A stretch of 64,000 nt of DNA from Corythucha ciliata (taxonomy: Eukaryota > Arthropoda > Insecta > Hemiptera > Tingidae), in contig CM075943.1 in NCBI GenBank assembly GCA_038030265.1, positions 30,132,001 to 30,196,000 of the forward strand. Reading direction: 5' to 3'. A model generated the notes under the pieces. That model ran no database searches. It was not told the DNA's origin and was given only the letters and a program-made list of their open reading frames with translations. Positions within the stretch are counted from its first letter, which is position 1, and the number at the start of each line of letters is the position of its first letter. Below are positions 34,489 through 46,479 of the stretch, in pieces. The position numbers were made by a program, and so were the translations under genes.

Positions 34489-34687
34489 TATTCTGGGGGC
34501 ATCAAATAACACGAGAAAAGTAAAAGACATAAGAAATTGGCCATAGTACCGATATTATTGGGGCAGTAAATAACATGCGAAAAATTAAAGGCGTAAGAGA
34601 TTGACAGTGGTATCGATATACTGGGGGCTACAAATAACATGGGAAAAGTAAAAGGCATAAGTAATTGGCGATGGTATCAATAGTCTG
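34489..34687. repeat. Tandem repeat, three units of about 64 bp
   Basis: The units begin at about 34489, 34552 and 34616, each with ctgggggc-(a/t)caaataaca, then gaaaa-taaa-g-cataag-aattg. Units differ at several positions, so this is an older tandem array. Confidence 0.7.
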
Positions 34688-36243
34688 GGCGGTGGTCCAG
34701 TCTCCCACCAGCCCAGGCTACCACCTGCAATTATATGTATAACCCTCCATCCCCACAAAAGTTGAAATTTGGGATAGTGCGGCCACCACAGAACCTAGAG
34801 AGTTTCCGTTCGTCGGACTCTGGTCGAACAACTTTGTATCGGGCCGAAATATTTTGGAGTTTACAATTTGGACTCCATGAGACTTTGGAGCCAAAACACA
34901 CTACGGTATTGGCGACTGTAGCTATCTAGCGGCGCTAGTGTCGTGTGATAATGAAACCGGTACTCCCTACATATGTTAAATGTACGACTTGGATGTACCC
35001 GTAACAGTCCAAATTTCGGTATCCAAAGCCTTGTATTTTTACCCAAATTTTTGCGTCGAATTTACATGAAATTGAAGTCATCCGATCACACTCACAGGCA
35101 AACACAACAATAACAAAAAAACTAAGCTTTCTGGGGATAGCGATGGTCGCACCACTCTGGGGACAACCGACGAAACGTACGGTGTGTAATTTATTACCAT
35201 TTCAGCGACATTTCAGCATAAATAGAAACTAAAATGGTGTCCGATTGCCCATGAGAATTTATTTCAACCTTGTTGTCCCCGCGCTGGCGAAGTACGGCCA
35301 GAATGGCTGTGAAAACAATAATGCAGGAATAATAATAAATAATAAAACAACAAGAGGGTACATTTAATAAAAACGGTTGGTACGACGAACTTGGGAACTT
35401 TGGGTACACGTTGAGTAGCTCAAATTCATACGATCTATTGGAAGATACTTGTCTTGGTCGTTCCTGTATACTGGAATTTTCGAGGAGCTATGAAGACTCT
35501 GATCTCCTGGTCTCCAGGAATCCAAAGGAAAAGTGAGCTCTGACTGACGTGAATGCTGAAGATCCTTGACAGGGGCTGACGACCCAGAAAGGGTAAACGG
35601 TTTGGGAGGAAGAGCGTGCTCTGCTCTGATAGACGTCAGTACGGAACAATTTTGACAGTTCTCGATGACCAAAGACTCAACGGATCCGAAGGACAATGTG
35701 CTCCGATTGGCGAGAGTACTGACCATTTTTTATAGTTCTCGCAGGTTAAGAAGGAGGGCTATCCGATTCATGTGTTAGCCCACCGACGGTTTTTTTGTTT
35801 AAGCCGACAAAAAAAATGGGCAAGTTTCACTATTTCATCATGAATCGATATCATTTCTTTGAACTAATATTCAATTCCTGGTCATATTTAAGCATTTTAT
35901 TTCGAAAAAAATGTTTCCTGCGATTTTTTTTACCTCATTCCAATGGTATCCTGACATTTTAAAATCTTAATTATCACTCTCCTTAAAATCTCGAAATAGT
36001 TAAACGCATCTATGAGCTCAACTGCCCAAAAAGATAACTGAACTCACGCTGAAGGAGTACGTCATTTGCATTCCGACGAGTATTGGGATAGGGTATTGTT
36101 GGATATACCAATACTTCCTGAAATGAGTAGTGGTGAGGGAACAAGCGAATCTTGCTGACATATCATTTACTATTCACGCTTTGTGGCATAAGCGTAGTAA
36201 TTAAGTTAGGCCCATATTAAGAAAGGTTTTAAGCCCCGACCGC
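34688..36243. other. No recognisable feature
   Basis: The 120-codon minus-strand frame at 35364-35726 was considered but has no recognisable domain. Confidence 0.4.
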
Positions 36244-36293
36244 TGCTAATTAAAAACGAGCGGGTAATGCAACTTACTACACGAGTGATGTAC
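36244..36293. repeat. 50-bp dispersed repeat, copy A
   Basis: gctaattaaaaacgagcggg, then gtaatgc-acttac and acgagtgatgtac, recur at 39962-40012 with a few changes. Confidence 0.6.
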
Positions 36294-39200
36294 TTTTTTT
36301 TCGCGCGACCGTCGACGAACATTACCCAATTTTTGTTCTTTTGACAAAAAAAACAACTAGTTCTTTAGATATTTCTACATATAATCATGGAGGAGGTTCA
36401 GCTCAGGCAGTACTATCGTAATATACTGTATTAATAAGTATAGGTTTGATCCTTTCATCATAATTATTTTAACACATATGCTGATTATTGTCCGTGATGC
36501 CTTCAAGTTTTCGAGGGATTCGCCAGGATTTTTTTCTCAAGAACCATTCCTTACTATCTGAAATCCCCATTATTCTTAAAAAGTGTTATAACAAAAAACG
36601 ACCAACACTAGAAATTAATTGGAACAACACCCGATTGAATTATTGTTACACCGTCCTTTAACGACGTTAGTAACTTCGTGAGTGGAGTAAGAGGAGCCGA
36701 AAGCTCGTGGCTAGTGAGGTTGTATTTGAGGGAATACCTGTTGCTTCTTTCATTTCCACGAGGAAAGAAAAAGCCCAGCTTGCATGGAGGGTGAAAGTCA
36801 GCGGGAAAAGAAGCGTTTCCCCAAGAAAAGAGGCTCAGGCGCATGACTCTTTCCATCCTTCTCCTTCTTAAACTTTCTTAGAGCGCTTGTCATCCTTATT
36901 ACTTTTCCCTTTTCTTACAAGACGACGGCAAGCTTAGGAGGGGGGAGGGGGGCCTAAAAGTTTTCTGGCCCGTGTGCTGCAACCCCTCGGCAGTTTCTTA
37001 TAACGTTTCTGGGCACCTTTTTATAAAGAATGAAAGGGTGGCCAAGTTGAAGGCGCTGACTCGTGGTGCTCGGGAAAACTTTCTAAGGAGAACGTCTTTT
37101 ACCCTGAAAAAGAGGGGGAGAAATTTTATCTGGAAAGCGGCTTTTTTACCATCTCAAAGTTTCAACGTCTTTCTAAGAGAACGCGGTGGCGGGCGCTTTC
37201 CCGCGACACCCTTTTTCTCAACGCTTGAAAGAGGCAAGCGTAAGTATGGCTGCCACTTTTCTTTTGAGAATTTTCTCGTCAAAATAAATGTCATACCTCA
37301 ACGTGAATTTATAGTACGGTATACTTTTCTGAAACTTACGCAAGGCGTGTGGCACAGGTTTCTTCATTATTATTGTTATTGCCACCTAAATACAAACCAC
37401 GAATGAAAATTGTAATCATGTTTCTACCGGAAAAGTGGAAAAAATGTAAGAGTAGGCTGCCATTTTGTTCCTCCTAAATACCACGCAATAGATGCTGGAG
37501 TCGTTCACTATAAACATAGTTTGGGCATCTTCTGATATTTATATTTCGGGTTGGAAAATACTTATGTACCCCATAAGACATTACATTTCTCACGTTTGGG
37601 GCGCAATTGAGAGGAAAACATTTTCACATAAAGAATATCTTGAAGCTGTGAGGTGGATAATCGATAACCCGCTTCCACAGACCGCTGCTCCCTTTACTTG
37701 CTTCCTTTGAAAATCATTTGGTTTGAAGGCCAACCAAAATGAAGGAGTAGAATGATCGGATTTTTCCTGCAATCTTCATTTTAGATTTTTGAAGAGAGGC
37801 ATCCACGTGTCTTTTGAATCACTATTATACATATTTTAAAAGTGTTTCCAATCATTCAATTTTGTAGTAAGTACATCGGAAATCAATACGTTCTGGGAAA
37901 AAAATTAGAATATCTCTTTAATTCGATGGTTCGTGGGAGGGATCAATTTAATAATAATAAAGTTGGGGACTAGAGTGCGGTATCTGTTCGTTTTAAGCGT
38001 TATTCAGTTCGTTCGTCGTATCGTATTCTACTAATCCGTAAAACAGTTTTATAAAATATGGGTAATAAAGCAACACTCTTTCATTATAAGATTTATGTTC
38101 CACTGATATCTCAAATCGTCAAAAGTTCCTACATTTTTTGTATCTTAGTCTAACAGAGGTGTCTTAATAATTATAGCTTATGCTTGCGGTGAGCATGGTC
38201 GCGACGATGAAGGGGATTGGTTGAAACCGACCAATAGCGTTACGCTTTGCGGTGAACCGCAAAGAAAATGCCTAAACCGCAAACTCCACGCACCCCCACC
38301 TGCCAACCGAAAGGGCTTCCTATCATTTGTAAACACCTACACTCGACTCGTGTATTCTTTTTTACTCTGACATATTGGACTTTTACTCCATTTTAAAATG
38401 AATGAAACAAATTGATAACATTCGGGGATGTAATCAGCAGTGCGTTCATTTCTTTGATCCTAATAAATAACTACCATAGATCTTTTACAGAAGGAAATGT
38501 ACTCTGCCACCTATAATTTGTGGGAAGTGTTGGGGGATAAAATTCTGACGACGACTGACTAGGCATAAACGCTGGTTAACTATTGATTCTCATCCATTAG
38601 TGATTCAGTCATTTTTAAACTATAGGCTGTTCAAAAAGAACATGGGATATTAATACAATTTTTTTATAATTGAAAAGGAGAGGGTGATGGTGTTGGGCTT
38701 CAGAAACTATAATACGCAATACACAAAGAGTAGCGCGGGTTTGAGTATAACACGGTTCCTACTTTTCCGTTTTTTTTTGTTTTTTTTGGGGGGGGGGGGG
38801 TTCAAGGATTCATGTTTCTGTTATCGAAATGTCAAAAACCGATAAGTGTTACCGGTAATAATGCCCAACTACGAAGCTTGAATAGAAAAGTGGATAAATT
38901 TGTTGTAGCTGATTCATTTGTATGCCTCTGTGTTACCACATTTTCACTTATACCTGTAACTTTATTATTCTAGAGTGAGATGTAGTGATCTCAATTTTAG
39001 GAATAAAAAAATAAAATAAAAAAATCTTATTGATGAAAATTGTGAATCGACCCGTCTCGTTGATTTTTCCCCCTTAAAAGTAACTGCGTGCGTTCTTTGA
39101 AGCTCTTGTAAGAGGGATAAAATGATTTCCATAAAACCAGAACAAACCACATTTAAAGCCCTGCTGTACAAGCTGTGATATATGCAATTTTGGCTGTGGA

Positions 39201-39330
39201 GTCTATGTAGCCAATATGTAACCAATTAAAAGTCTAGCCCCCAAAAGTGAAGTATGTACTTTGGTTGGTTACGAAGACACCATGGATCGCATAATTATTA
39301 CGATTGAATAGACCGTATGAACGGAGCTTA
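36294..39330. other. No recognisable gene
   Basis: This 3-kb stretch has only short frames without family motifs (the longest is 144 codons at 36972-37406). Homopolymer runs occur near 38770-38800. Confidence 0.4.
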
Positions 39331-39532
39331 GGCCTGATTTCACCAAATCGTAAGCCCCAACGACTACAGCCAACTTAGGCCCGTATTGAGAGATCTTCAT
39401 TAAACGTAAGGCCTCCTTACAACCCTTTGAAACCCTTTTCCCTATTGATTTTTAAACAGCTTAAAATAAGGCCTCGCTAAGGCAAGGTCTCTGAATAAGG
39501 CCCTTTGTTCCATTTTTTGGTGAAATCAGGCC
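39331..39532. mobile_element. MITE with ggcctgatttcaccaaa ends, carrying a nested MITE
   Basis: The outer ends ggcctgatttcaccaaa and ttttggtgaaatcaggcc are inverted. Inside lies a second inverted-repeat unit (39378-39502) starting ggcccgtattgagaga and ending tctctgaataaggcc, of the same family as the units at 7296-7500. Confidence 0.7.
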
Positions 39533-39961
39533 TCAACAGTAAATGGGACAAACGCAATCATCCCCACCACTTGGTTGGCAATGTTTGAGCGTGAGTTTAA
39601 GCGGGCCCGGCCGGCGGAAATATTGGAGGATTCAAGTAGGGCTAAAAGGACTTGGAACCCCCTTCTCACACAAATTAATCATTCTCAAACCCGTCTTCTC
39701 TGTCAATTTCATCAGCTTCTGCTGAGCATTTTTTCTCAGTCTTGAGGAGACACAGGATCAAGTTGAGAAACATAGCGCCTAATAAGGCCCAGGGCTGCCC
39801 ATCTCCGCCAAGCTGAAAATCCCCCTCACCAATCCTTCTTTCGTCCAGTAGAACGGAAAATCAATGCCGAAAGTCGTCATGGATCCACGAAACTTGTGGT
39901 TCAAAGAGCTAAACCCTCGAAAACTTTTTTTCAATGGGTCAACCCAGCGAGTTGAGTTTTG

Positions 39962-40012
39962 CCGCTAATCAAAAACGAGCGGGTAATGCCACTTAATAGA
40001 CGAGTGATGTAC
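39962..40012. repeat. 50-bp dispersed repeat, copy B
   Basis: This is the second copy of the 36244-36293 sequence, in the same orientation, directly before the element at 40078-40266. Confidence 0.6.
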
Positions 40013-40077
40013 GTGATTTCATGTACAACCGGGCAATAATGCGCTCCTTGTGGCTACACCGAAGCATCGCGGTAAAC

Positions 40078-40266
40078 AGCAAGATTACTCCCTTGGGAGT
40101 AAGATAACGGTATATTATATACCGAGGGAGAAAAAAGGTGTGGTTTATTTTCTGAGAGACAAGTTTACCAGCACGGGCGCATCGAGGGGAATAATGTCAT
40201 GAAGTAGGGAGTACTGTTATCTCGCGGGAATAATGTTATCTTACACACGTGGGAGTAACCTTGCTG
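40078..40266. repeat. Inverted-repeat element with cagcaagattactccc ends
   Basis: cagcaagattactccc at the left is mirrored as gggagtaaccttgctg at the right, and gtaagataac / gttatcttac continues inward. It is about 189 bp without coding capacity. Confidence 0.65.
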
Positions 40267-40756
40267 TTATCACGAGGTTATTTTTAGTAACTAAAAGGAG
40301 CAATCTATTGTCTCTTTTTGTCATTTTTTTACGGAAAACCCCATAGCTTAAGATATTTTTGTAATCACGGATGAGGTGATAACATTTCACAAAGATTGCT
40401 CACAAAAAAAATTAAAAATTAAAAAAATAAAAGAGAAACGAGCAGTTGAATCCATCAAGTACGAGTGGAGTGTTGTAAGAAATTTTTCACGGCACAGCCG
40501 TTCGTAAATGTTGAAGTGAAACAAAGTTCGTAGCAGGAAAAATGTCAAGTTTCAAGTCGTTTCAAGGAGCTACGCGCTCTGAGCTAGCTGTTGCATGTCG
40601 AACATGAAGTAGATAATATCAGGTACTTAAATATTAAAAATAAACTATTAACACCTTTGTTAGTTGTTTCCGCTGAGAAATTCATCTATTTTACATCTAC
40701 AGCGTCGTTTGTTGATAATCCGTGTCTCTTGAAGTTTATTTAGAATCGGTCATTTC

Positions 40757-40895
40757 GTTTTAGTGCATTTCATTCTGAAAATGCACTATTGGTCTCGTCG
40801 TGATGGTGGCAAACATGGGTCATGTCATGTTTTTTTCACGTTTCAGAACCTCTAGAACACGAATTCAGTGGTCTCCAGGATTTATATATATATAA
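40757..40895 (+). repeat. 120-bp repeat with a terminal hairpin word, copy A
   Basis: It contains agtgcatttcattctgaaaatgcact (a short stem), then ggtctcgtcgtgatggtggc and cctctagaacacgaattcag. It is almost identical to 49678-49800 except for an 11-bp tttttcacg-type insertion here. The triplicated 297-bp repeat follows immediately. Confidence 0.8.
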
Positions 40896-40910
40896 GCTTA
40901 TGGCCGTTTT

Positions 40911-41760
40911 CTTGTTAGCACGATAACTCTCGAACAAATTAATTTAGCGGAACGCACTTTGGTACAAAAATCAGTAGTCATAAGACCCCGGTCGGTATTG
41001 CATTTGGGCCAAATTGGTCAATGTGGTGGGGGGGGGGGAATAGGGATTGAAATGGTCAAAAAATCACTATAAATCACCAGTTGATTCTAGAAGCATCATA
41101 TTCGGTACGAATACTCCATATTAGAGTAGCCTTTGATTCCCATTTTAATTTTTTTTTAAAGTCGAGGGGGAGGGGCGGTGCTACCGGGGTGGAAGAAAGT
41201 CTGTGATCTTGTTAGCACGATAACTCTCGAAGAAATTAATTTAGCAGAACGCGCTTTGGCACAATAATCAGTAGTCATACGACCCCGGTCGGTATTGCAT
41301 TTGAGACAAATTGGACAAATTGGTAGCGGTGGAGGGGGATAGGTGTTGAAATGGTCAAAAAATCACCAGTTGATTCTAGATGCGTCATATTCGGTACGTA
41401 TACCCCGTGTTAGACTAGCCTTTGATTCCCATTTCAATTTTTTAAAAAAGTCATGGTGGAGGGGGTGGTGCTCCCGAAGTGGAAGTAAGTGTGTGGTCTT
41501 GTTAGCACGATAACTCTCGAAGAAATTAATTTAGCGCGACGAGATTTGGCCCAGAAATCAGTAGTCATACGACCTCGGTTGGTATTGCATTTGGGCCAAA
41601 TCGGTCTACTTGGATGGTGGGGGGGGGGGGTAATATGGTTTGAACTGGTAAAAAAATCACTACAAATCACCAGTTGATACCAGATGCATTATGATCGGCA
41701 CGATGATTTAATTTTGAAGTAGCCTTTGATTCCCATTAAGTTTAGCTTAAAAAAACCCGG
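40911..41760 (+). repeat. Tandem triplication of a unit of about 297 bp
   Basis: Units start with cttgttagcacgataactct at 40911, 41208 and about 41498. Each contains gtagtcata-gacc-cggt, ggtattgcatttg, a poly-G tract of variable length, a caccagttgat word and a gtagcctttgattcccat word. The last unit continues into aaaacccggca. An inverted copy lies at 46480-46725. Confidence 0.85.
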
Positions 41761-42897
41761 CAGTAAACAGTACGAGGAAGGGTCAAACATTAACGAAAGG
41801 AATCATGGTCTCAATGTGGGACGGCTTAGGGTATCCGTTTATGTAATGAAATGCACTCTTTCCGACCGCCAGCTGCCGGAGCGAAATATTTTCTTGAATA
41901 CGGATAACTCACTCTTGTTATCACAAAGCCTTTGTCTCCGGCCTTCCTAACTCCCGAAGTACTAACTAAGCCACTTCTGTCGACGTGTTGCGGTTCAAGT
42001 GATTTCGAATCACGAAATTCCTCTTGTGTGAATGCACTCTCCACGTCAACGAGGTAATTTACATTACCCAAACTCGACATCGCCGGGAAATGACGGGCTT
42101 CTGCGAATTGCCACTAATGAATCTTTGTACTAGAAAGGACACTATGATTGAAATAAGTTGCCCGATTTTTATTGATGACAAGATGTCAAATGTTGAGCGA
42201 TTGGATACTCACGAGCAAGGACCGGCACCGATTTATTTTCATTTTTTTAGATAGCGGCGATCTTTCCTTCGATAATCCCCCAGCGTAGTAACTTAAGTTC
42301 CATTTTACGTAATTTTGATGCCTATAAAGCCATCAAGACTGAGTTATTGAAGAAAAAAAGAAAGAAGAAAAAAAAAACGATTTGCAGCAAGCTTCCAATG
42401 TAGAACTTATATGAACGGGGCAACCCCCCCCCCCCGCCTGTATATAGATAAGAATGCAATGCCAACTCGATCGTAACCTGCCGTGTTCTTTCCCAATAAG
42501 ATCAAGTGTTAATTTAGTCGGAGTTTGGAATTAAATTGATAGATGCTTTAAGTAGTACGAAAAATAGCGTTCACAACTCGTAGGAAAGTAAAATATCGTT
42601 GCTCGCGTAATGAGGAAGTAACATAAAAAATAAAAATCGCTGGAGACATTTTTCTTCTGAAGAAAATGACTAAATATGACCAGGAATTGAATATTAGTGC
42701 GTAAATGATTGATTTCGATTTATAGCGAAATAATAAAACTTGCCAATTTTTTTTTGTTACCTTAAACGGCCGGTCTGTGACTCGTGACGTAACTAAGGGG
42801 TCGTGACCCCTCCCAACCCTCCGCATCATGGCTGTTATCATGTGTTGCCCCTTCTTGACCATCCCTTTCTCTAAAGTCCTATTGTTTGATTTGTGGA
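41761..42897. other. No gene recognised
   Basis: The stretch just right of the tandem array (to about 41870) is still shared, inverted, with 46375-46480; the rest was not recognised. Confidence 0.4.
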
Positions 42898-43194
42898 AAG
42901 CCTATGGGAGTCGTACTCCGAGGGATAAGCTAAGCCGAACCCCACCTAGGCCCATTGTTTCGGCTTAGCTTATCCCTCGGAGTACGACTCCCATAGGCGT
43001 CTCCGTGGCGCAAATGGCAGCGTGCTGGACTGGTAATCCAGAGGTTGCGGGTTCAAATCCCGCCGGAGGGCCATTTTTTCTCGAAACTCGAATCGTGTTG
43101 GGCTATGCCCTTCCATCGTCGTCCGGATAATATCAGTTTAATTAATTTACTAATTAAAATGCCGGCGACAGATTTATTCATTATATCAATCTAA
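42898..43194. repeat. SINE-like tRNA-derived unit, copy 1, with inverted flank
   Basis: The block 42959-43194 (flank ttcggcttagcttatccctc, tRNA-like body, T run, tail) is repeated at 43281-43516 with an offset of 322 bp. Just left, 42898-42958 holds the flank in inverted orientation, so flank and inverted flank form a palindrome in front of the tRNA-like body. The tail (tctcgaaactcgaatcgtg ... ccggcgacag) is also found near the right end of the window. Confidence 0.75.
42999..43073 (+). tRNA. tRNA-Thr(GGT)-like sequence, copy 1 (possibly a SINE head)
   Basis: It folds as a cloverleaf. The D stem gcgc/gcgt, anticodon stem ctgga/tccag with loop ctggtaa (anticodon GGT), five-base variable loop, and T stem gcggg/cccgc with loop ttcaaat all pair fully. 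The acceptor stem gtctccg/cggaggg has one mismatch and one wobble at its tip. Box A- and box B-like words are intact, and a T6 run (a Pol III stop) follows the cca. Against an ordinary gene: a GGT anticodon is not normally used for threonine in animal nuclear genomes, the cca is encoded, and the whole block is duplicated with a common non-tRNA tail. Confidence 0.5.
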
Positions 43195-43280
43195 CAACAT
43201 CTAGATAAGATTAAATTCGGCGTGGTTTACCGATCAGGAGAAGCGCCTAGAGTTTCGAGAAACAATGGACCTAGGTGGGG

Positions 43281-43516
43281 TTCGGCTTAGCTTATCCCTC
43301 GGAGTACGACTCCCATAGGCGTCTCCGTGGCGCAAATGGCAGCGTGCTGGACTGGTAATCCAGAGGTTGCGGGTTCAAATCCCGCCGGAGGGCCATTTTT
43401 TCTCGAAACTCGAATCGTGTTGGGCTATGCCCTTCCATCGTCGTCCGGATAATATCAGTTTAATTAATTTACTAATTAAAATGCCGGCGACAGATTTATT
43501 CATTATATCAATCTAA
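43281..43516. repeat. SINE-like tRNA-derived unit, copy 2
   Basis: It is a virtually identical repeat of 42959-43194, separated from it by 86 bp. That spacer contains gagtttcgagaaacaatgg, which resembles the tRNA 3' end plus tail junction in reverse complement. Confidence 0.75.
43321..43395 (+). tRNA. tRNA-Thr(GGT)-like sequence, copy 2 (possibly a SINE head)
   Basis: It is identical over 75 nt to the copy at 42999-43073, with the same anticodon loop and the same T6 run after it. Identity extends into both flanks, so it arose by a recent segmental duplication rather than as an independent gene. Confidence 0.5.
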
Positions 43517-43585
43517 GTACAGTAAAGGTTTAAAACTGACATGAAATAGTATATTTCATAACGAATACGGAAAATGGAAAATATC

Positions 43586-43838
43586 ATGGAGGTAGGAACA
43601 AGTGGAGAAAGAGAAAGGCTTTTTTAATGTAGAAACATGTGAAGCCGGTTTTTCCGCCATTACACACCTACTGTTATCATTCACCTAGAGATGACGGGAC
43701 GGGGAATTTATCACTTTTCCACTGATCAAGTATCAAATTGTTTTTGTTGGATGAGGCCTGATATTAGATGATGTGTAGTAATGGCGATCGGCTTCACGAA
43801 AAATGCGTTTCACTCCCTCCACTTGTTCCTACCTCCAT
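43586..43838. mobile_element. MULE-like MITE with a 10-bp target duplication
   Basis: The ends atggaggtaggaacaagtgg and ccacttgttcctacctccat are inverted. Subterminal gtgaagccgg..ccattaca words are also mirrored. The 10-mer ggaaaatatc is directly repeated at 43576-43585 and 43839-43848. No transposase is present. Confidence 0.8.
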
Positions 43839-45356
43839 GGAAAATATCGTGCGAGTGTTGTTTGATGAGCGAGGCAATGAGGAAGTAACACAGTGTTACT
43901 GAATGAAGTGTGGCTTCATTTCGATAGTTCGATTTGTTCACTCCCACCAAAAATATTTTATGAAATTAACAACTGATCAACAACAAAGTTTTTTCACGGG
44001 CATTATGTTTACGTAAATGTAGACGCTACACAGTGATCATTTGTTCTAAAATCATTCCCGGTGCGTTATTTTTAGTGGAAGGGATAAAGGGGAAGCTCAT
44101 TTCACTAAATTCGGGGGGGGGGGGGGGAGAGTCCATCACTAAGTGGACTGACTTTAGAGTAATTTTTGTTTATATTCTGTGCCTGGCGGGTTGTCTATGT
44201 GTAGTATAGGATGAAAAGATGTAAATGACAGAAATATGACCGCTGTAATAATCAGTTTTTTTCTTTTTATTATTTGCGAGTTTTCACGCTGTTCACGAGC
44301 GCATCTTCAGGCAACCAATGCTAATGGATCACAAAAACAGTAAAAAAAAAACAGCAACAACAACAACAAGGAACAAATAATTACGCGAAAAATGTCAAAA
44401 CCTTACCTGCTAAAAACTTTTCTCTTATAAACATAAGCGCCAGCATTTAAGGAATAATTCTATCCGTGTACAGGCTATGAACAAAAAAAGAAAGAAACAA
44501 AACTATTTTGGCAATTCCGTGAAGATCATTTTATGTATTTACCGTTGTCTTGTTATTTGTAGTTTAATGTCAGGCCAAAAAGCCTCGGTCACATGCTGGA
44601 GATGATGGAGTGATGGAGATTTATGTTTCTGTCCACGAAATTAGTTTTTTACCAATACATAGTAAATTTACCTTGGCCAGCCCCCCAAATTTTGTTTTCT
44701 CACGGAGGGAGCCCGTCGAAGTTGGTTCTGAACAAGCTGACTTCAAGCTTATACAATATGTAGCGAAACCCCTCAAGTTGCTTTTTTGAGACGAGAGAGC
44801 GTCGTACTGACATTGATTTCGAAACCCACACGGAATAACTCTTTAGTGTGTAGCACGGCGAGATCATTTTGAATGTGTCAACCCTTCGAAATTGATTTTT
44901 GAATGGAAAAGCCCAGCAAAATTTTAAATTTGAATGGAATCCGACCCGCGAAATTGCTCTTTCTGGGTCAACACGCTGGAAATTTCAACAATTGAAATCC
45001 AATGAAGTTGACTATTTCAAGGGGTCAAGCCCGCGAAATTGATTTCTGACGTGCCAGATCTACGAATTTGGTTTCATTTTTTAAATTTCATTTTTGGATT
45101 ACCCCAAACCGAGAAATCAGGCTCTGAGAGTGTCAAATCTGTGCAAAAAATTTCAATAGCACATCCCGTTCATGCAATACCCCCCCCCCCCTGATGAGCA
45201 GCCCTGACCGCGATGCAAGAAAGGCTTTGAAAAGTAACAAACGGATTTAATATAGAAAAATATTGAGATCGAGTTAAATACTGTCCATGAATTTTCAAGA
45301 AATGATGAAAAACGTGTCATTCGTGGTCAGTTTAGTGATTTTTTATTTTTTCGCTT
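43839..45356. other. Mostly unrecognised; degenerate array at 44875-45070
   Basis: A dispersed word (ttcatttcgatagttcgatttg) at about 43915 also occurs at 4491. A long G run lies near 44113. No gene was recognised. Confidence 0.4.
44875..45070. repeat. Degenerate short-period repeat (gggtcaa-cccgcgaaattg)
   Basis: Variants of gtcaacccttcgaaattgat, cccgcgaaattgct and gtcaagcccgcgaaattgat recur at spacings of about 40-70 nt. A related word (gggtcaacccagcgagttg) occurs at about 39936. There is no coding potential. Confidence 0.45.
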
Positions 45357-46369
45357 TGTTTGAGGTAGTTGGGAGGTAAATATACTGAAGGTCCCCGGAC
45401 GTCCGATGTGAGCGGGCTGCTGGACACGACCGGGAAGGTCACTTGTTTCGGTTTTTCCCAATTACGCCGGACCCCGCATTTCGTAGCGCCAGGACTTCTT
45501 CTTAAAATATATAGGTAGCTGACGAAATGCCACAACTTTTTCCACAGAAACGTCGTGTTATTCCCAATAGTTTCCAACATGCGTGACTCAAAAATATTGG
45601 AAAATTTGGTTAATAAACGCCACTTTCAACAGTTTTTGTCTCTTGGTTGTAGCGACTTTCACCTTCAGTTTCTCATGATAGTCCACAGAAAACAAGTTGA
45701 AGAGCATTACATTTCGTTTGAAATGAGCCCTTTTTGAACACTTTAGAACAACGTGGCCGCAAGTTTCATCCGTACGAACCGACTAAGTTTTTTCGTAGTT
45801 AAAAAATTCAATTAAATCCAACAATTACACCTAAATAAAGCGTGATCAAGCATGAACAAGTATTTGGGTTTGTATTGCTCATAAACCCCGTTATTTCTAC
45901 CGTTTTATAGTACGATTTGTTAAAATGAAAAAAACTTGGTCAGTTCATAAGGCTGTAACTTGTGGTTACATTGGTCTAAAATGATCGAAAAGGCCTCATT
46001 TTCAAGGAAATGAAATGCTCTTCAACTTATTTTCTGAGAACTATCGTGAGATACTAAAAGTATAGGTTACAAGCAAAAGAGTGAAAATAGCAGAAAATGG
46101 CAGTTAACACGATGTTATAATATTTCCGAGTCACGTAAGTTGGAAACTACTAGGAATAACAAGACGTTCCTGGGGGAAAAGTTGTGGCAAATTTTTTCAG
46201 CTATTCATTCGAAGAGAAGGACGTTGGTGCTACGATTTGTCGCGTCCGTCATAATTAGGAAAAATCGAAACAAGTGACCTTCCTGGTGGCCTCTAGCAGC
46301 CCTCTCACATAGGACGTCTGGGGACTTTTAGTATGTTTACCTCCCAATTACCTCAAACACAGTAGAAAA
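45357..46369. repeat. 1-kb foldback element with long inverted arms
   Basis: The ends tgtttgaggtagttgggagg and ctcccaattacctcaaaca are inverted. Mirrored blocks continue through ggacgtc, aacaagtgacctt / aaggtcacttgtt, ccacaactttttcc / ggaaaagttgtgg and caagttgaagagcat / atgctcttcaactt, to a centre near 45860. The arms are roughly 480 bp at perhaps 75-80% identity by eye. No transposase was found. Confidence 0.8.
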
Positions 46370-46479
46370 AGAGTGCATTTCATTTCGTATGCGCATACCC
46401 TAAGCCGTCCCAGAAGTAATAATGTTGAGACATTATTGATGTCGTTTATGATGTCGTTTGATGCCGGGTTTCTTTAAAC

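Noticed and set aside
40911..41760. CRISPR array
   Set aside because: The repeated units are about 297 bp and contiguous, with no short direct repeats separated by unique spacers.
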